Assembly (NCBI GenBank): GCA_963700865.1
Contig: CAVOZC010000020.1
Coordinates: 1-64,000, forward strand
Reading direction: 5' to 3'
Length of the DNA stretch: 64,000 nt
From: CAVOGJ01 sp963700865
Lineage (GTDB): Bacteria; Planctomycetota; Planctomycetia; Pirellulales; Pirellulaceae
Shown: piece after piece, positions 45,205 to 54,731 of the stretch
Layout of the letters: every line of letters begins with the position of its first letter
How positions within the stretch are numbered: the stretch's first letter is position 1
Translations under genes and position numbers: made by a program
The notes under the pieces: generated by a model
What the model saw: the letters and a program-made list of their open reading frames with translations, nothing else
Databases searched by the model: none
Told to the model about the DNA's origin: nothing

Positions 45205-47601
45205 ATGCGGCGGATGATTTTTGTCTTGCTGGCCGTCCTGACGCTGGCCGCCAGCGGGCTGGCGGAGCCACCTGTGCCAGCCGATGGTACGAAGTGGTGG
45301 GGTTCGGCGGTCGACACGGCACTCGAAAAGAGCGGCGCGAACCGCAGCGGATGGGAGGCGGTTCTGGCTGGCGTGGAAGCGCAGCAACGCGTGGCCCTGG
45401 AGTTTCTCCTGTCGCACATGCCGGTCCATGACCTGGAAACCCTTTCCCCCGCACGAATTCTTCACGAAATCGCTTTGGTCTACAGGGCGCGGGCGGCGGT
45501 TCCGTGGGGAAAACAGATTCCGACATCGCTTTTTCTCAATGATGTCCTGCCCTACGCGAACATTGACGAACCTCGTGATCCGTGGCGTGGCGATTTTTTT
45601 GACCGTTTCCTGCCACTGGTCCGCAGCTGCGATTCCCCCGGCGAGGCGGCCTTGCGGCTGAACGCGGCCATCTTCGAAACGCTGCAAGTCAAATACTCGA
45701 CCGAACGGAAGCGTGCCAATCAGAGTCCCCATGAGAGCATCGAGCAAGGACTCGCCTCTTGCACCGGATTATCCATTCTCCTGGTGGATGCCTGTCGGGC
45801 GGTTTGCATCCCGGCACGGCTGGTCGGGATTGCGGACTGGCCCAATAAGGAAGGGAACCACACGTGGGTCGAGATTTGGGACGGGGACTGGCACTTTCTC
45901 GGCGCTGCCGAGCCGAGTTCCGCGGGACTCGATCATGCCTGGTTCACGGCCGATGCGGCTCAAGCCCAGAAAGACTCGCCCCGCCATTCGATTCTTGCCG
46001 CCAGTTATCAGCCGGGGGACGCGCGATGGCCGCTGGTCTGGCAAACCGAGGCGAGCACCGTGCCTGCCGTGAACGTCACCGATCGCTATGTAGGCTCCCG
46101 CGACGAATCCGCCCAACCCACCCAATGTCGTCTGCTGGTCGACGTGTTTGATCACGCGCGGCACCGCGTCACCACCTTGGTCTCACTCGTGGACGCCGCG
46201 GATCCTGCAAACACCTGGTTCGGGCACAGCCACGACGACACGCACGACACGAATGACCTGCTGGTATTCCGTGTTCCGAAAGAAAGATTGTATCGTATCA
46301 CCACCTCGGCCGGCGTCGGACGTGGCGTGACAAGTCATATCACTTGTGACGCCGACGAGCAGACGCTGACTTTGACGCTCCCCTCGTACGATGAGGACCA
46401 AGCGACACGAGACGTGGCCGCGACCGCCAAGGCGTGGTTTGATGCGGCGGCTGACGAACGCCACGACGTGACGTTTTTGCCGCCGGACGACCGGGCCTTC
46501 GCGAAAAATGCGCCGGCCGTACGGCTGGCCGTGTGGAAAGCGTTTTGCCAAAGCGACGCACATGAGGGACTGCGAAAAGACTTTGCCGAGAAGCTCGTGC
46601 GTTTCGGCAAGCACGTCAGTCCGTATACGATTCGTCGAGTCGGCAAACGCCCCCCTGCTGGCTGGCCCCTGGTGATCGCCATGCATGGTGGCGGGGGAGC
46701 ACCGGCGGAAGTCAACGACAGCCAGTGGCGACACATGCAGATTTATTATCGGGACCAGCAGCAGCTGCCAGGTTACAAGTACCTGGCCCTGCGGGCTCCG
46801 AATGATACATGGAACGGTTTCTACGACGATTACGTCTATCCGCTCGTCCATCGGCTGATCTTACAGCAAGTGCTCTGCGCCGATGTCGATCCGGATCGAG
46901 TTTTTCTGATCGGATACTCCCATGGAGGTTATGGCGCGTTTGCCATTGGCCCCAAGATGCCCGACCATTTCGCGGCGATTCACAGTTCGGCGGCAGCCCC
47001 CACGGATGGCCAGTCGCTGGCCGAAACGCTCCGCAATACGCGTTTCACGTTTATGATTGGTGCCCAAGATGAAGCACATGGGCGAGCCGAGCGCTGTCAA
47101 ACGTTCGCCGCGCGGATCACTCAGCTGCGAGGCGAGCGAACCGACATCTATCCGGTCGCCATGGAATGGATGCCCGATTTTGGCCATGGCGGCTTGCCCG
47201 ACCGAGACAAGATCGCCGAGATGTACCCATTCATCCGCAATGTGACCCCCCGCAGCCTTGATTGGCACATGTCGGACGACGTGATCCAAGACTTCTTCTG
47301 GCTGTCCTGCGATTCGCCTCACGCTGGCGGCTCGGTTGCCGCCGACTGCCGTGACCAGCGGCTGGAGATTTCCACCTCCGGATGTGAGCAACTGACGGTC
47401 TGGCTGGACGAACGATTGATCGAATTTGATCAACCGCTGACCATCCACATTGACGGGCAAACCCTGCCGACGACCATGTCGGTAGCGGTCGAGCAGCTTT
47501 GCCAATCCTTATGGCGTCGCGGCGATCTGGGTCGTTCGTTTGGAGCCGCCGTTGCGTGGAAAAAGGTCGAGGGCCAGTGGCAAAGGGAAGCCGACCGGTG
47601 A
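45205..47601 (+). CDS. Secreted transglutaminase-like / alpha-beta hydrolase fusion
   Basis: About 798 residues from the ATG at 45205, which begins a signal peptide (MRRMIFVLLAVLTLAASG); other in-frame starts exist at 45085 and 45169. The first half has a transglutaminase-like catalytic set: Cys in QGLASCTGLSILLVDACRA, His in NHTWVEIWD and a following Asp (DGDWHFLG). The second half is an esterase of the alpha/beta-hydrolase fold: oxyanion HGGGGAP, nucleophile Ser in GYSHGGYGAF and His in DFGHGGLPD. So two separate active sites sit on one exported chain, perhaps to break peptide and ester bonds in the same polymer. Alone, divergent from the antiporter. Confidence 0.83.
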   Translation: MRRMIFVLLAVLTLAASGLAEPPVPADGTKWWGSAVDTALEKSGANRSGWEAVLAGVEAQQRVALEFLLSHMPVHDLETLSPARILHEIALVYRARAAVPWGKQIPTSLFLNDVLPYANIDEPRDPWRGDFFDRFLPLVRSCDSPGEAALRLNAAIFETLQVKYSTERKRANQSPHESIEQGLASCTGLSILLVDACRAVCIPARLVGIADWPNKEGNHTWVEIWDGDWHFLGAAEPSSAGLDHAWFTADAAQAQKDSPRHSILAASYQPGDARWPLVWQTEASTVPAVNVTDRYVGSRDESAQPTQCRLLVDVFDHARHRVTTLVSLVDAADPANTWFGHSHDDTHDTNDLLVFRVPKERLYRITTSAGVGRGVTSHITCDADEQTLTLTLPSYDEDQATRDVAATAKAWFDAAADERHDVTFLPPDDRAFAKNAPAVRLAVWKAFCQSDAHEGLRKDFAEKLVRFGKHVSPYTIRRVGKRPPAGWPLVIAMHGGGGAPAEVNDSQWRHMQIYYRDQQQLPGYKYLALRAPNDTWNGFYDDYVYPLVHRLILQQVLCADVDPDRVFLIGYSHGGYGAFAIGPKMPDHFAAIHSSAAAPTDGQSLAETLRNTRFTFMIGAQDEAHGRAERCQTFAARITQLRGERTDIYPVAMEWMPDFGHGGLPDRDKIAEMYPFIRNVTPRSLDWHMSDDVIQDFFWLSCDSPHAGGSVAADCRDQRLEISTSGCEQLTVWLDERLIEFDQPLTIHIDGQTLPTTMSVAVEQLCQSLWRRGDLGRSFGAAVAWKKVEGQWQREADR

Positions 47602-47713
47602 TGACTTTTGCAGGCACAACATGGGGGTCTCCGCCGCGATTGTGTCGCGCGGCCGCATCCATCACAATCGATCATGACGAACGAGAGGGCCCTTTTCCAG
47701 CAATTGTCGACCC

Positions 47714-48328
47714 ATGAATGAAGCCGATCCACTCGCCCCGTCGTTGTCACCGAACCCGGACGAGGTGCGCGAACAGGTGACTCAGCTCCTGCATCAATGC
47801 GACGAACAAGACGCAGACGCTGCCAGCCAACTGCTGCCGATCGTGTACGAGCAACTTAAAGCAATTGCTCGCCAGCGGATGGCTGCCGAACGCGCGGGAC
47901 ATACCTTGCAGGCAACAGCGCTTGTGCATGAGGCATTCGTCAAACTGATTGGACCGCGGGACAAGCCCTGGCAGGGCGCCGGCCATTTTTACGCGGCGGC
48001 GGCGGAGGCCATGCGGCGGATTCTGCTCGATCACGCGAAATCCCGCGGAAGGCAGAAACGGGGCGGAGGGCGGAGACGCGAATTGATCAACGTGCTCGAT
48101 CTGGCCGATGAGGATCACGCCGAGGAGGTCGTGGCGCTCGATGAGGCCCTTTGTCGCTTGGAGGAGGAGAACGCGGAAGCGGCATCGGTCGTGCGGTTGC
48201 GATTCTTTGCCGGCTTGAGCGTCGATGAGACGAGCGACGCCCTCGGGCTCTCTCCGCGAACCGTGGACCGCCGTTGGAAGTTTGCCCGTGCATGGCTTTT
48301 TCGCGAAATGAACGATGCCGAACTCTGA
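47714..48328 (+). CDS. ECF-type RNA polymerase sigma factor
   Basis: 204 residues. Sigma region 2 is seen in VYEQLKAIARQRMAAER and HTLQATALVHEAFVKL, and region 4 in LSVDETSDALGLSPRTVDRRW. This matches the ECF group found in planctomycetes and acidobacteria, where the gene is followed by a Ser/Thr kinase instead of a classical anti-sigma factor. Here the kinase start (48315) overlaps its last codons, so the two are translationally coupled, and the kinase probably controls the sigma factor. No target promoter could be assigned. Confidence 0.92.
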   Translation: MNEADPLAPSLSPNPDEVREQVTQLLHQCDEQDADAASQLLPIVYEQLKAIARQRMAAERAGHTLQATALVHEAFVKLIGPRDKPWQGAGHFYAAAAEAMRRILLDHAKSRGRQKRGGGRRRELINVLDLADEDHAEEVVALDEALCRLEEENAEAASVVRLRFFAGLSVDETSDALGLSPRTVDRRWKFARAWLFREMNDAEL

Positions 48329-49696
48329 CCCCCCAGCAACCAATCCCGCCTCGGGCCCGGCCCTGCCGTCATCCGTACAAGACGTCTTTGAGCACGTCTG
48401 CGACTTGCGCCCGACGAAGCGCAGAGCGAACTCGAGCGTCTGTGCCAGGGCCAACCTGCGTTACGGGCCGAGGTCGAATCCCTGCTGCAAGCCCATGCGG
48501 ATGCCGGTGCGTTTCTTGGGCAACCGACGGCCGATTATGTCGATACCTCGTCGTCGGCTCAGTCGACCAACCTGGGGATAGGCCCGGGGGAAATCGTCGA
48601 TCGATACAAACTGCTGCAGCAGATCGGAGAAGGTGGCTTTGGCGTCGTCTATATGGCCCAACAACTGGAGCCCGTAAAGCGGCGAGTCGCGATCAAGATC
48701 ATCAAACTGGGCATGGACACGAAACAAGTGGTCGCCCGCTTTGAAGCGGAACGCCAGGCATTGGCGATGATGAGTCATCCCAATATCGCCCGCGTGCTCG
48801 ACGGCGGTGCCACCAAATCAGGCCGGCCTTATTTCGTCATGGAGCTCGTGCGCGGCGATCCGATCACGGTCTACTGCGATACGCATCGCCTTTCCACCGC
48901 GGAGCGGTTGCGGTTGTTCCTGCAAGTCTGTGCGGCCGTGAAACACGCACACCAGAAAGGCATTATTCATCGCGACATCAAGCCGACCAACGTCCTGATC
49001 ACGGTGGCGGACGATAAGCCGCTCGCGAAGGTCATTGACTTTGGGATCGCTAAGGCCACGAACTCGGAACTGACCGAAAAGACGCTCTTTACGGAGTTTC
49101 GCCAGTTGATTGGCACACCGGAGTACATGAGTCCCGAACAGGCGGAACGGTCGGGCGTCGATGTCGACACGCGGACCGACATCTACTCCCTGGGCGTGCT
49201 GCTCTATGAAATGCTTACGGGTACGACTCCGTTCGATAGCCAACGTCTCCGTTCAGCCGCTTGGGGATCGCTCCAGGAAATCATCCGAGACGAAGAGCCC
49301 CCCGTGCCATCCACGCGTGTCAGCACGCTCAAGGATCAGCTCCAGACCGTGGCTCGTGATCGCAAGGTCGAGGCACGGCAACTGAGCGCGCAGCTGCGCG
49401 GGGAACTCGACTGGATCGTGATGAAGGCGATGGAAAAAGACCGCACCCGACGTTATTCCACGGCGCTGGAATTGACGCAGGATATCGAGCGCTACCTGGC
49501 CGATGAGCCGGTGGCGGCGGGACCGCCGAGCGCCATTTACCGTTGGCGTAAATTCGCACATCGCTATCGAGGGTGGCTCTCCGCGGCCGCCATTATCCTG
49601 CTCCTGTTGCTGGTCGGCATTTTTTCAACCACCTCCACGATGCTCTGGGCTTTGAATGAGCGAGACAAAGCGATCGCCGCCGAAGCGCACGATTAA
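48315..49696 (+). CDS. Membrane Ser/Thr protein kinase, catalytic part (frameshifted)
   Basis: Signalling kinase partnered with the sigma factor. N-terminal region of about 95 residues with the planctomycete pre-kinase pattern (LRAEVESLLQAHADAGAFL), then the kinase domain: IGEGGFGVVY (48624-48653), RVAIKII, HRDIKPTN (from 48968), IDFGIAK (DFG 49037-49045) and GTPEYMSPEQ. All catalytic residues are intact. A membrane span follows (AAIILLLLLVGIF). Two frame breaks flank it: one base missing near 48396-48401, which would turn the out-of-frame tail after DVFEHV into LRLAPDEAQSELE, and a second at 49685-49690, where the C-terminal domain leaves the frame. In the given sequence translation from 48315 fails, so either the sequence is wrong or the gene is broken. 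Confidence 0.85.
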
Positions 49697-50387
49697 AGAA
49701 GCAGCGCGAGCCCGCCGCTTCTCATCGCTGGCAGGCAACGTCCTCGTGGCGCCGGATCAGATGAATCGCAACAAGGAAGAATGGCACCGGGATATCGTGG
49801 AACTTCAGGCCAAACTGCCAGCCGACGATAGTGAGCGGATTCGCCAGGAGTGCCAGTTTGCCACGTGGCTCGCCACGCAAGGTGTCTACCAGAACGACGA
49901 AAGCTACCGACAGGAGGCCATGCCTCTGCTGCAGGAACTCTACCCGCGGGCCAAACGAGTCCTGGGACTGGCGGACATCAACACGTTTGGCGTGTTGAAT
50001 TCGCTTTTGCAGATGATGGTGATCAGCGAGACGAAATCGCCCGAGATGTTACCTTATTACCGGGAGATCATGACTTCCCTGAGGGGCATCTACGGCGCCA
50101 ACCACGCCGTGACTTATGAACTCACGTTGGAATTCGCTTCGATTCTGCTGAAGAGCGGGCACCCGGAAGAGGCCCTGGAGCAATTCAGCCATTACCTGGA
50201 ACTTAATCGACAGCGGGGAGATGACCAGCAATACTCGCTTACTCATCGCTTGCGGCTGAAAATGGCCAACAAGTACATCGGGGAATCGAAGTACGCCGAT
50301 GACTTGCCGGACGAATTGCAGACCATTTTCGATCTGTACGAGCAGCATGCGGCGGGAGATTCCGAACGCCTGCCCGACGTGTTTTGA
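49686..50387 (+). CDS. Ser/Thr kinase, C-terminal periplasmic TPR-like part
   Basis: Continuation of the kinase in another frame. It joins after AEA at 49685-49690 if one GC is restored in GCGCAC (or one base removed), giving TIKEAARARRF. About 230 residues, mostly helical pairs resembling tetratricopeptides (EMLPYYREIMTSLRGIYG, YELTLEFASILLKSGHPEEA). Such tails are common on planctomycete kinases and probably sense ligands or partners outside the membrane. The stop lies 37 bases from that of the convergent coiled-coil gene. Confidence 0.72.
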   Translation, partial: RTIKEAARARRFSSLAGNVLVAPDQMNRNKEEWHRDIVELQAKLPADDSERIRQECQFATWLATQGVYQNDESYRQEAMPLLQELYPRAKRVLGLADINTFGVLNSLLQMMVISETKSPEMLPYYREIMTSLRGIYGANHAVTYELTLEFASILLKSGHPEEALEQFSHYLELNRQRGDDQQYSLTHRLRLKMANKYIGESKYADDLPDELQTIFDLYEQHAAGDSERLPDVF

Positions 50388-50424
50388 TCACGGGAAACGC
50401 AGCCGAACCGCGTACGGACGTCCC

Positions 50425-51454
50425 TTATTCGTCGCCTTCCGAAGCTCGTAACTGCGCGGATGTCATCGATTTCTTGTCGGAGTGCCTGAATTTCGCCGCG
50501 GAGAACGGAAACAGCATCCTCTTCGGCAGCGGCCCGTGCCTCGCGGACTGCGTCCTGCGCCACGTCTTCCGCGGACCGAGACAGCCGTCGCCGCAGGGCC
50601 TCGACATTCTTGGCCCGCTGATTCGCCGTCGCCCGAGCCTCCGCCGCCTGCCCGGCGGCCGACTCCGCCGCGACCCGCGCCTTTGCCTGCAGGCCCATCT
50701 CTTCCCGCGACATGTCGGCCATCACATCTTGGGCATGCACGATGGCCTCCCGTAGTGAAGTCTCGATGCCTTGAATCTCATCCCAGGGAATTTCCTCAAT
50801 GCGTCTCAGGCTGGCGACGGTTTGATCGTAGAGCTCCGGCAGCGGCATTTCGCTGAAGAGCTGCAGGTTGCCACGAATCACCTCCTGTACCTGCTGCTGC
50901 TCCAGATGTTGCCGCTGCAACTGCTGGCCCCATTGCTCCCACTGGCCGGCAAATTTTTCGCTCCACGCTTCCCACTCGTCATCATGCGAGTCTGCCCATT
51001 CCTCCCAGCCAGCGGAAAATGCTCCCGTCCACGCTTCCAGGCGCTCGCCAAGCGCTTCCAATTTCGCTTCCAGCACCTCAGCCTGTCCTTCGAAGCGATC
51101 AGCGAATTCTTCCAGATACGCCTGGAACGATTCGGCCAAGGCTTCGCCCTCGATGTCGATGTGCAGCTCGACTTCCGTTTCGGGACCGACCTGAGGCTCA
51201 TTGGCAGCCGCAGCCGCCCTACGTGCGGGCGGTTCGTGAGAATGACGCAACTGCAAGAGAATCGAGTCGAGTCGCCGTTGCTGCGCTTGCGTGAGGTCCA
51301 GGGCTTCCACAAGCGATTCGTGCAAGGCCCGCAGTTCCTCGGCACTCGCCGAATGCGGCGTTCGCTCGGAAACAGATGGCGGATCTGCCAGGGAGACTCC
51401 ACCGGCCATCGTGAGCATCAGAGCCGCCGTCGCCAAGCCAGAAAGTGATTTCAT
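50425..51454 (-). CDS. Exported coiled-coil protein, frameshifted near its end
   Basis: Signal peptide SLSGLATAALMLTMAGGVSLA, then about 310 residues dominated by Glu, Ala, Gln and Arg with long heptad runs (EGQAEVLEAKLEALGERLEAW, ANQRAKNVEALRRRLSRSAEDV) and a Trp-rich middle (WEEWADSHDDEWEAW). As given, the frame runs on to 50243 and overlaps the kinase gene by 145 bases antisense. Restoring one GC in CCGCGC (50453-50458) gives IRAQLRASEGDE and a stop at 50425, which removes the overlap. No known function; structural or sensory envelope role inferred. Start ATG at 51454. Confidence 0.65.
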
Positions 51455-51949
51455 TTTCAGACTCCTTGGAATGCGTTGTCCGTCCGAACCGCGGCCCGCG
51501 CGACCGACCAGCTGAATCGTCATTCGCCGACCGGGGCGAAAACTTTGAGAAAAAATCGAGCGGAGCCCAAAAACCGGCCGACGGTCGCGTCCTTCGGCAT
51601 GCTGGGAACCGCTAATCAGCGCTAATCGACGCCAATCTCCCTAATCGCGTCGCCGCGGTCGCGTAAACATCCACGAAGCTGCTTGCTTCTCTGAGTCTAA
51701 CGGTATCGTGCGGCCGTGAAACACTTTCGCTAGAACGCACACTCCGAAACTGCTTCGAATTCATCGTTCGACGCAGCATCGCGTTTATCCGTCGCGCACA
51801 GGCGGCTGCCGTGGGGATACGGCATCGAGTAGCCGTGTCAGAAAACGTTCGATTCCCCAACGCCGGCAAAAACCTCGCTCCCACGGGCTCTCGGGACAGC
51901 CCTGAGTGTCAAGTCAAATCGTGACCGCTCGGCTCAGTATGCACCCCGG
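51455..51949. other. Gene-free stretch at the start of the accessory region
   Basis: About 495 bases. A short motif at 51608-51645 (GCTAATCAGCGCTAATCGAC) is related to the start of the long repeat that follows (GCTGATG..GCTAATAGACGC) and to 15181-15200. No gene is supported. Confidence 0.45.
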
Positions 51950-52244
51950 AAAACGGTGGTTTTGTGAACCGCTGATGCGGGCTAATAGACGCTGATGGGC
52001 AGCTGACACACCGGCACAGGACCACCCAATCGTCGTCAGCCGTCGCTCGCCTCGGGCAGTCACCGAACCATGGGGAGCCCCTTTCTTGCCGGCAGTTGTT
52101 TCTCACGGAGCCACAGAGATCGCAGAGGGTGCCAATGCCGCCAGCACGTTGCCAACCCGTCTCCGTGGCTCCGCGCCTCTGTGAGAAAACAAGCCAGCCG
52201 CCTTCGCCAAGCGAAGTACGCAGATTACGGCAGCGCGATGCCGC
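51950..52244. repeat. 295-bp non-coding repeat, copy 1
   Basis: First of two head-to-tail copies, beginning AAAACGGTGGTTTTGTGAAC and ending GCGCGATGCCGC. It contains a long imperfect inverted repeat whose arms include TTTCTCAC (52099-52106) and GTGAGAAA, with GGAGCCAC pairing GTGGCTCC inside. A third copy is at 57331-57611. It has no transposase of its own; stops in all long frames. Confidence 0.9.
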
Positions 52245-52541
52245 AAAACGGTGGTTTTGTGAACCGCTGATGCGACTAATAGACGCTGATGGGAGGATGA
52301 TAAGCCCGCAAAGGAGCACCCCATCGTCCTGAGCCGTAGGCGCTAGCCTCGGGCAGTCACCGAGCCACGGGGAGCCCCTTTCTTGCCGGCAGTTGTTTCT
52401 CACGGAGCCACAGAGATCGCAGAGGGTGCCAATGCCGCCAGCACGTTGCCAACCCGTCTCCGTGGCTCCGCGCCTCTGTGAGAAAACAAGCCAGCCGCCT
52501 TCGCGAAGCGAAGTACGCAGATTACGGCAGCGCGATGCCGC
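52245..52541. repeat. 297-bp non-coding repeat, copy 2
   Basis: Directly follows copy 1. The second half is nearly identical; the part between GACGCTGATGGG and CCTCGGGCAGTCACC differs by small indels and substitutions, so the copies are not a very recent duplication over their whole length. Confidence 0.9.
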
Positions 52542-52999
52542 AAAACGGTTGATTTCTGACCGGAGTTAGAAACTTCACGCCGTCCCACGGGTTGTTGGAA
52601 CTCGCGTTCGCAGTGACAGCTTGTGGAGAGCTGCTGATGACACAGCACACGCCCACGTAACGCCGCCGTTTCGACGCTTTGGACGATGAAGCCGAATGGA
52701 GTTTCGGAAGGATATTCACGCGCACGCCAGGCGCGACTTGCGTCGGGACCATTCTTCTCGACAACGGGCGAACAGGTTTTCCACCGCGCGCTTGAGGGTG
52801 GGTGCCATCGCAAAGCCCAATGCCGATCACGCATTGTAGCCCGCGCGAGCCCCCTTGTTCCCAGTATGTGTACATGCGTAGCGTATTCATACGTACACTC
52901 TTTCAGGTAAAGCGGACTTCGGTCTCCGTCCCGGTTGGCATACGCCGACGATGCGGAGCATGCAGTACGCGCTCGCTCTCCTCACCTGAATGGCCAGCC
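52542..52999. other. Region upstream of the IS91-type transposase
   Basis: About 460 bases with no supported gene. Near 52868-52898 lies an imperfect inverted repeat bounded by GTGTAC and GTACAC, which could belong to the end of the insertion element. The exact element boundary is not visible. Confidence 0.4.
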
Positions 53000-54427
53000 A
53001 TGGTAGCCTCGTGCAGCGACCCGTTACCCCTCTACCAGCCACGCGATCCGCAGGCCTCCGACCTGTGGCAGTTGCTGGACCAGCATTTTGACTCGTTCCG
53101 CCAGGTCTATGACGATCGCTATCAGGCCAAGTATGGCTACTGGCGGCCGATCGTCGAACAGTCGGTGGCGGCCTTTCTCAAGTGTGGCGATCTGCAAGAA
53201 GGGTTTGCCCGCGTGCGCTGCCCCGACTGCAAGCACGAGATGTTCGTCGCCTTCTCCTGCAAGCAGCGCTGCACGTGTCCCTCTTGCCACCAGAAGCGGA
53301 CCCTGCTGACCTCGCTGCACGTTGCCAACGAGGTCTGCTCTCCGGTCGCCCACCGACAAGTCGTGTTGACCATCCCCAAGCGTCTGCGAGTTCACCCGCG
53401 CTTCGATCGCCAGCTGCTGGGTAAGCTCTCTTCCTGTGCCTGGACGTGCCTTAAGGCGGAAGCACAGCGACTGCTGAGGCGCGAGGATGTGGTGCCCGGC
53501 ATGATTGCGGCGATTCAGACTCATGGCGAACTCCTGCATTGGCATCCTCACATCCATGTGCTGCTCACCTGCGGCGCGTTTACACCCCAGGGCGATTTTC
53601 TGGAGTTTTCCGAGCTCGATATGGAGCGACTGTTGGTCGCCTGGGAGGAAGCAGTCTTCGAGCTGTACTTGGCCGAGGAGAAGATCGAACCGGAAGTCGT
53701 CGAGAATATGCGGACTTGGGAACACAGCGGTTTCAGTGTCGACCAGTCGGTGTTTCTGCCGGCGGGCGATCAGGCGGGCATCGAGCGTCTGATTCAGTAC
53801 ATGACACGCTGTCCATTTAGTCTGTCGCGGCTAGTGAAGGTCAGCGACACAGGGCAGGTCGTCTACCAGGCCGAGAAGCAAGCTTGCCGCGCCTTTCCCG
53901 ATCCGAAAGGAGATGGCACGCGAGCGGGAGTGCCACGCAATTTCCAGATCCTGCCGCCGTTGGATTTCCTGGCCGAATTCACGCAGCACATTCCAGCAAA
54001 GGGCTCGCACCTGATTCGCTATTACGGTTGGTATTCGAACAAGTCGCGTGGGATGCGGAAGCAGGTGGAAGCGGAGGCATCGGCCGAGGCATCAAGCGAA
54101 GATACCGCAGCGACGGGCAGTCGCCAATCCTGGGCGATGTTGATCAAGCGGGTTTACGAAGTGGATCCCTTGTGTTGTCCGGAGTGTGGCGGCCAGATGC
54201 AGGTCGTGTCGTTCATCGAACCGCCTCAGGCCGACGTGATTGAAGCGATCCTCAAGCACTGCGGCTTGTGGCAGCCGCCACGTTCGAGGGCACCACCCGA
54301 GGTGCATGCTGTCATGCTCGAACTGGACGCAGCTTACTCAGGCAACTCGCTTGACTGGCCCGATGAAGTGGAACCGGCCCCAGAGCTGACCTACGTCGAC
54401 ATCGACACCTTCCTGGAAAACTTTTGA
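53000..54427 (+). mobile_element. IS91-family HUH transposase
   Basis: 475 residues from the ATG at 53000. The N-terminal zinc-binding part (CPDCKHE, then CTCPSCHQKR) and the HUH metal motif in LLHWHPHIHVLLTCG identify a rolling-circle transposase of the IS91/IS801 type. The C-terminus carries another CCPECGGQM zinc pair and the VIEAILKHCGLW segment usual for these proteins. The gene looks intact. Such elements have no terminal inverted repeats and can carry flanking DNA. Just after the stop CATCCCTGAC occurs twice (54429 and 54449). Neighbouring repeats may mark earlier movement. Confidence 0.9.
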
Positions 54428-54587
54428 TGCATCCCTGACCTGCGTCAATCATCCCTGACGCGGGTTGGCACGAGGTCGCTGCGCCGCGGCAATACGATCA
54501 CCACCCGTTTTGTGCTCATCGACGCTCGTTTTGCGCTCGGGCAGTCCCCAATTCCGCTCATCATCCCCCAAAAACCGCCAGTTGGTA

Positions 54588-54623
54588 TGTGTGCCCTGGG
54601 GGCCGCGGCCCCCAGGGCACACA
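54588..54623. repeat. Perfect 36-bp GC-rich palindrome
   Basis: Arms of 18 bases (TGTGTGCCCTGGGGGCCG) meet at CCGCGG with no loop. It lies 160 bases after the transposase stop and 108 bases before the next start. There is no T-run on either side, so a simple rho-independent terminator is unlikely. It may be the hairpin end of the IS91 element or a binding site. Confidence 0.8.
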
Positions 54624-54731
54624 CGCAAACCCTTGGATGAGTGGTTCTCCCGGGATACACTGAAGGAAATCAAATTTCCTATCAGTTAACATGAGTACGA
54701 CTTTCCGCGTTTCACCACGGAGGACGTTTGT

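Noticed and set aside
50243..50424. True antisense overlap of the coiled-coil gene with the kinase gene
   Set aside because: One missing GC at 50453-50458 explains it; the repaired gene stops at 50425 with no overlap.
52400..52890. Two minus-strand open frames upstream of the transposase
   Set aside because: They run through repeat copy 2, share no motif with known proteins and have no ribosome site.
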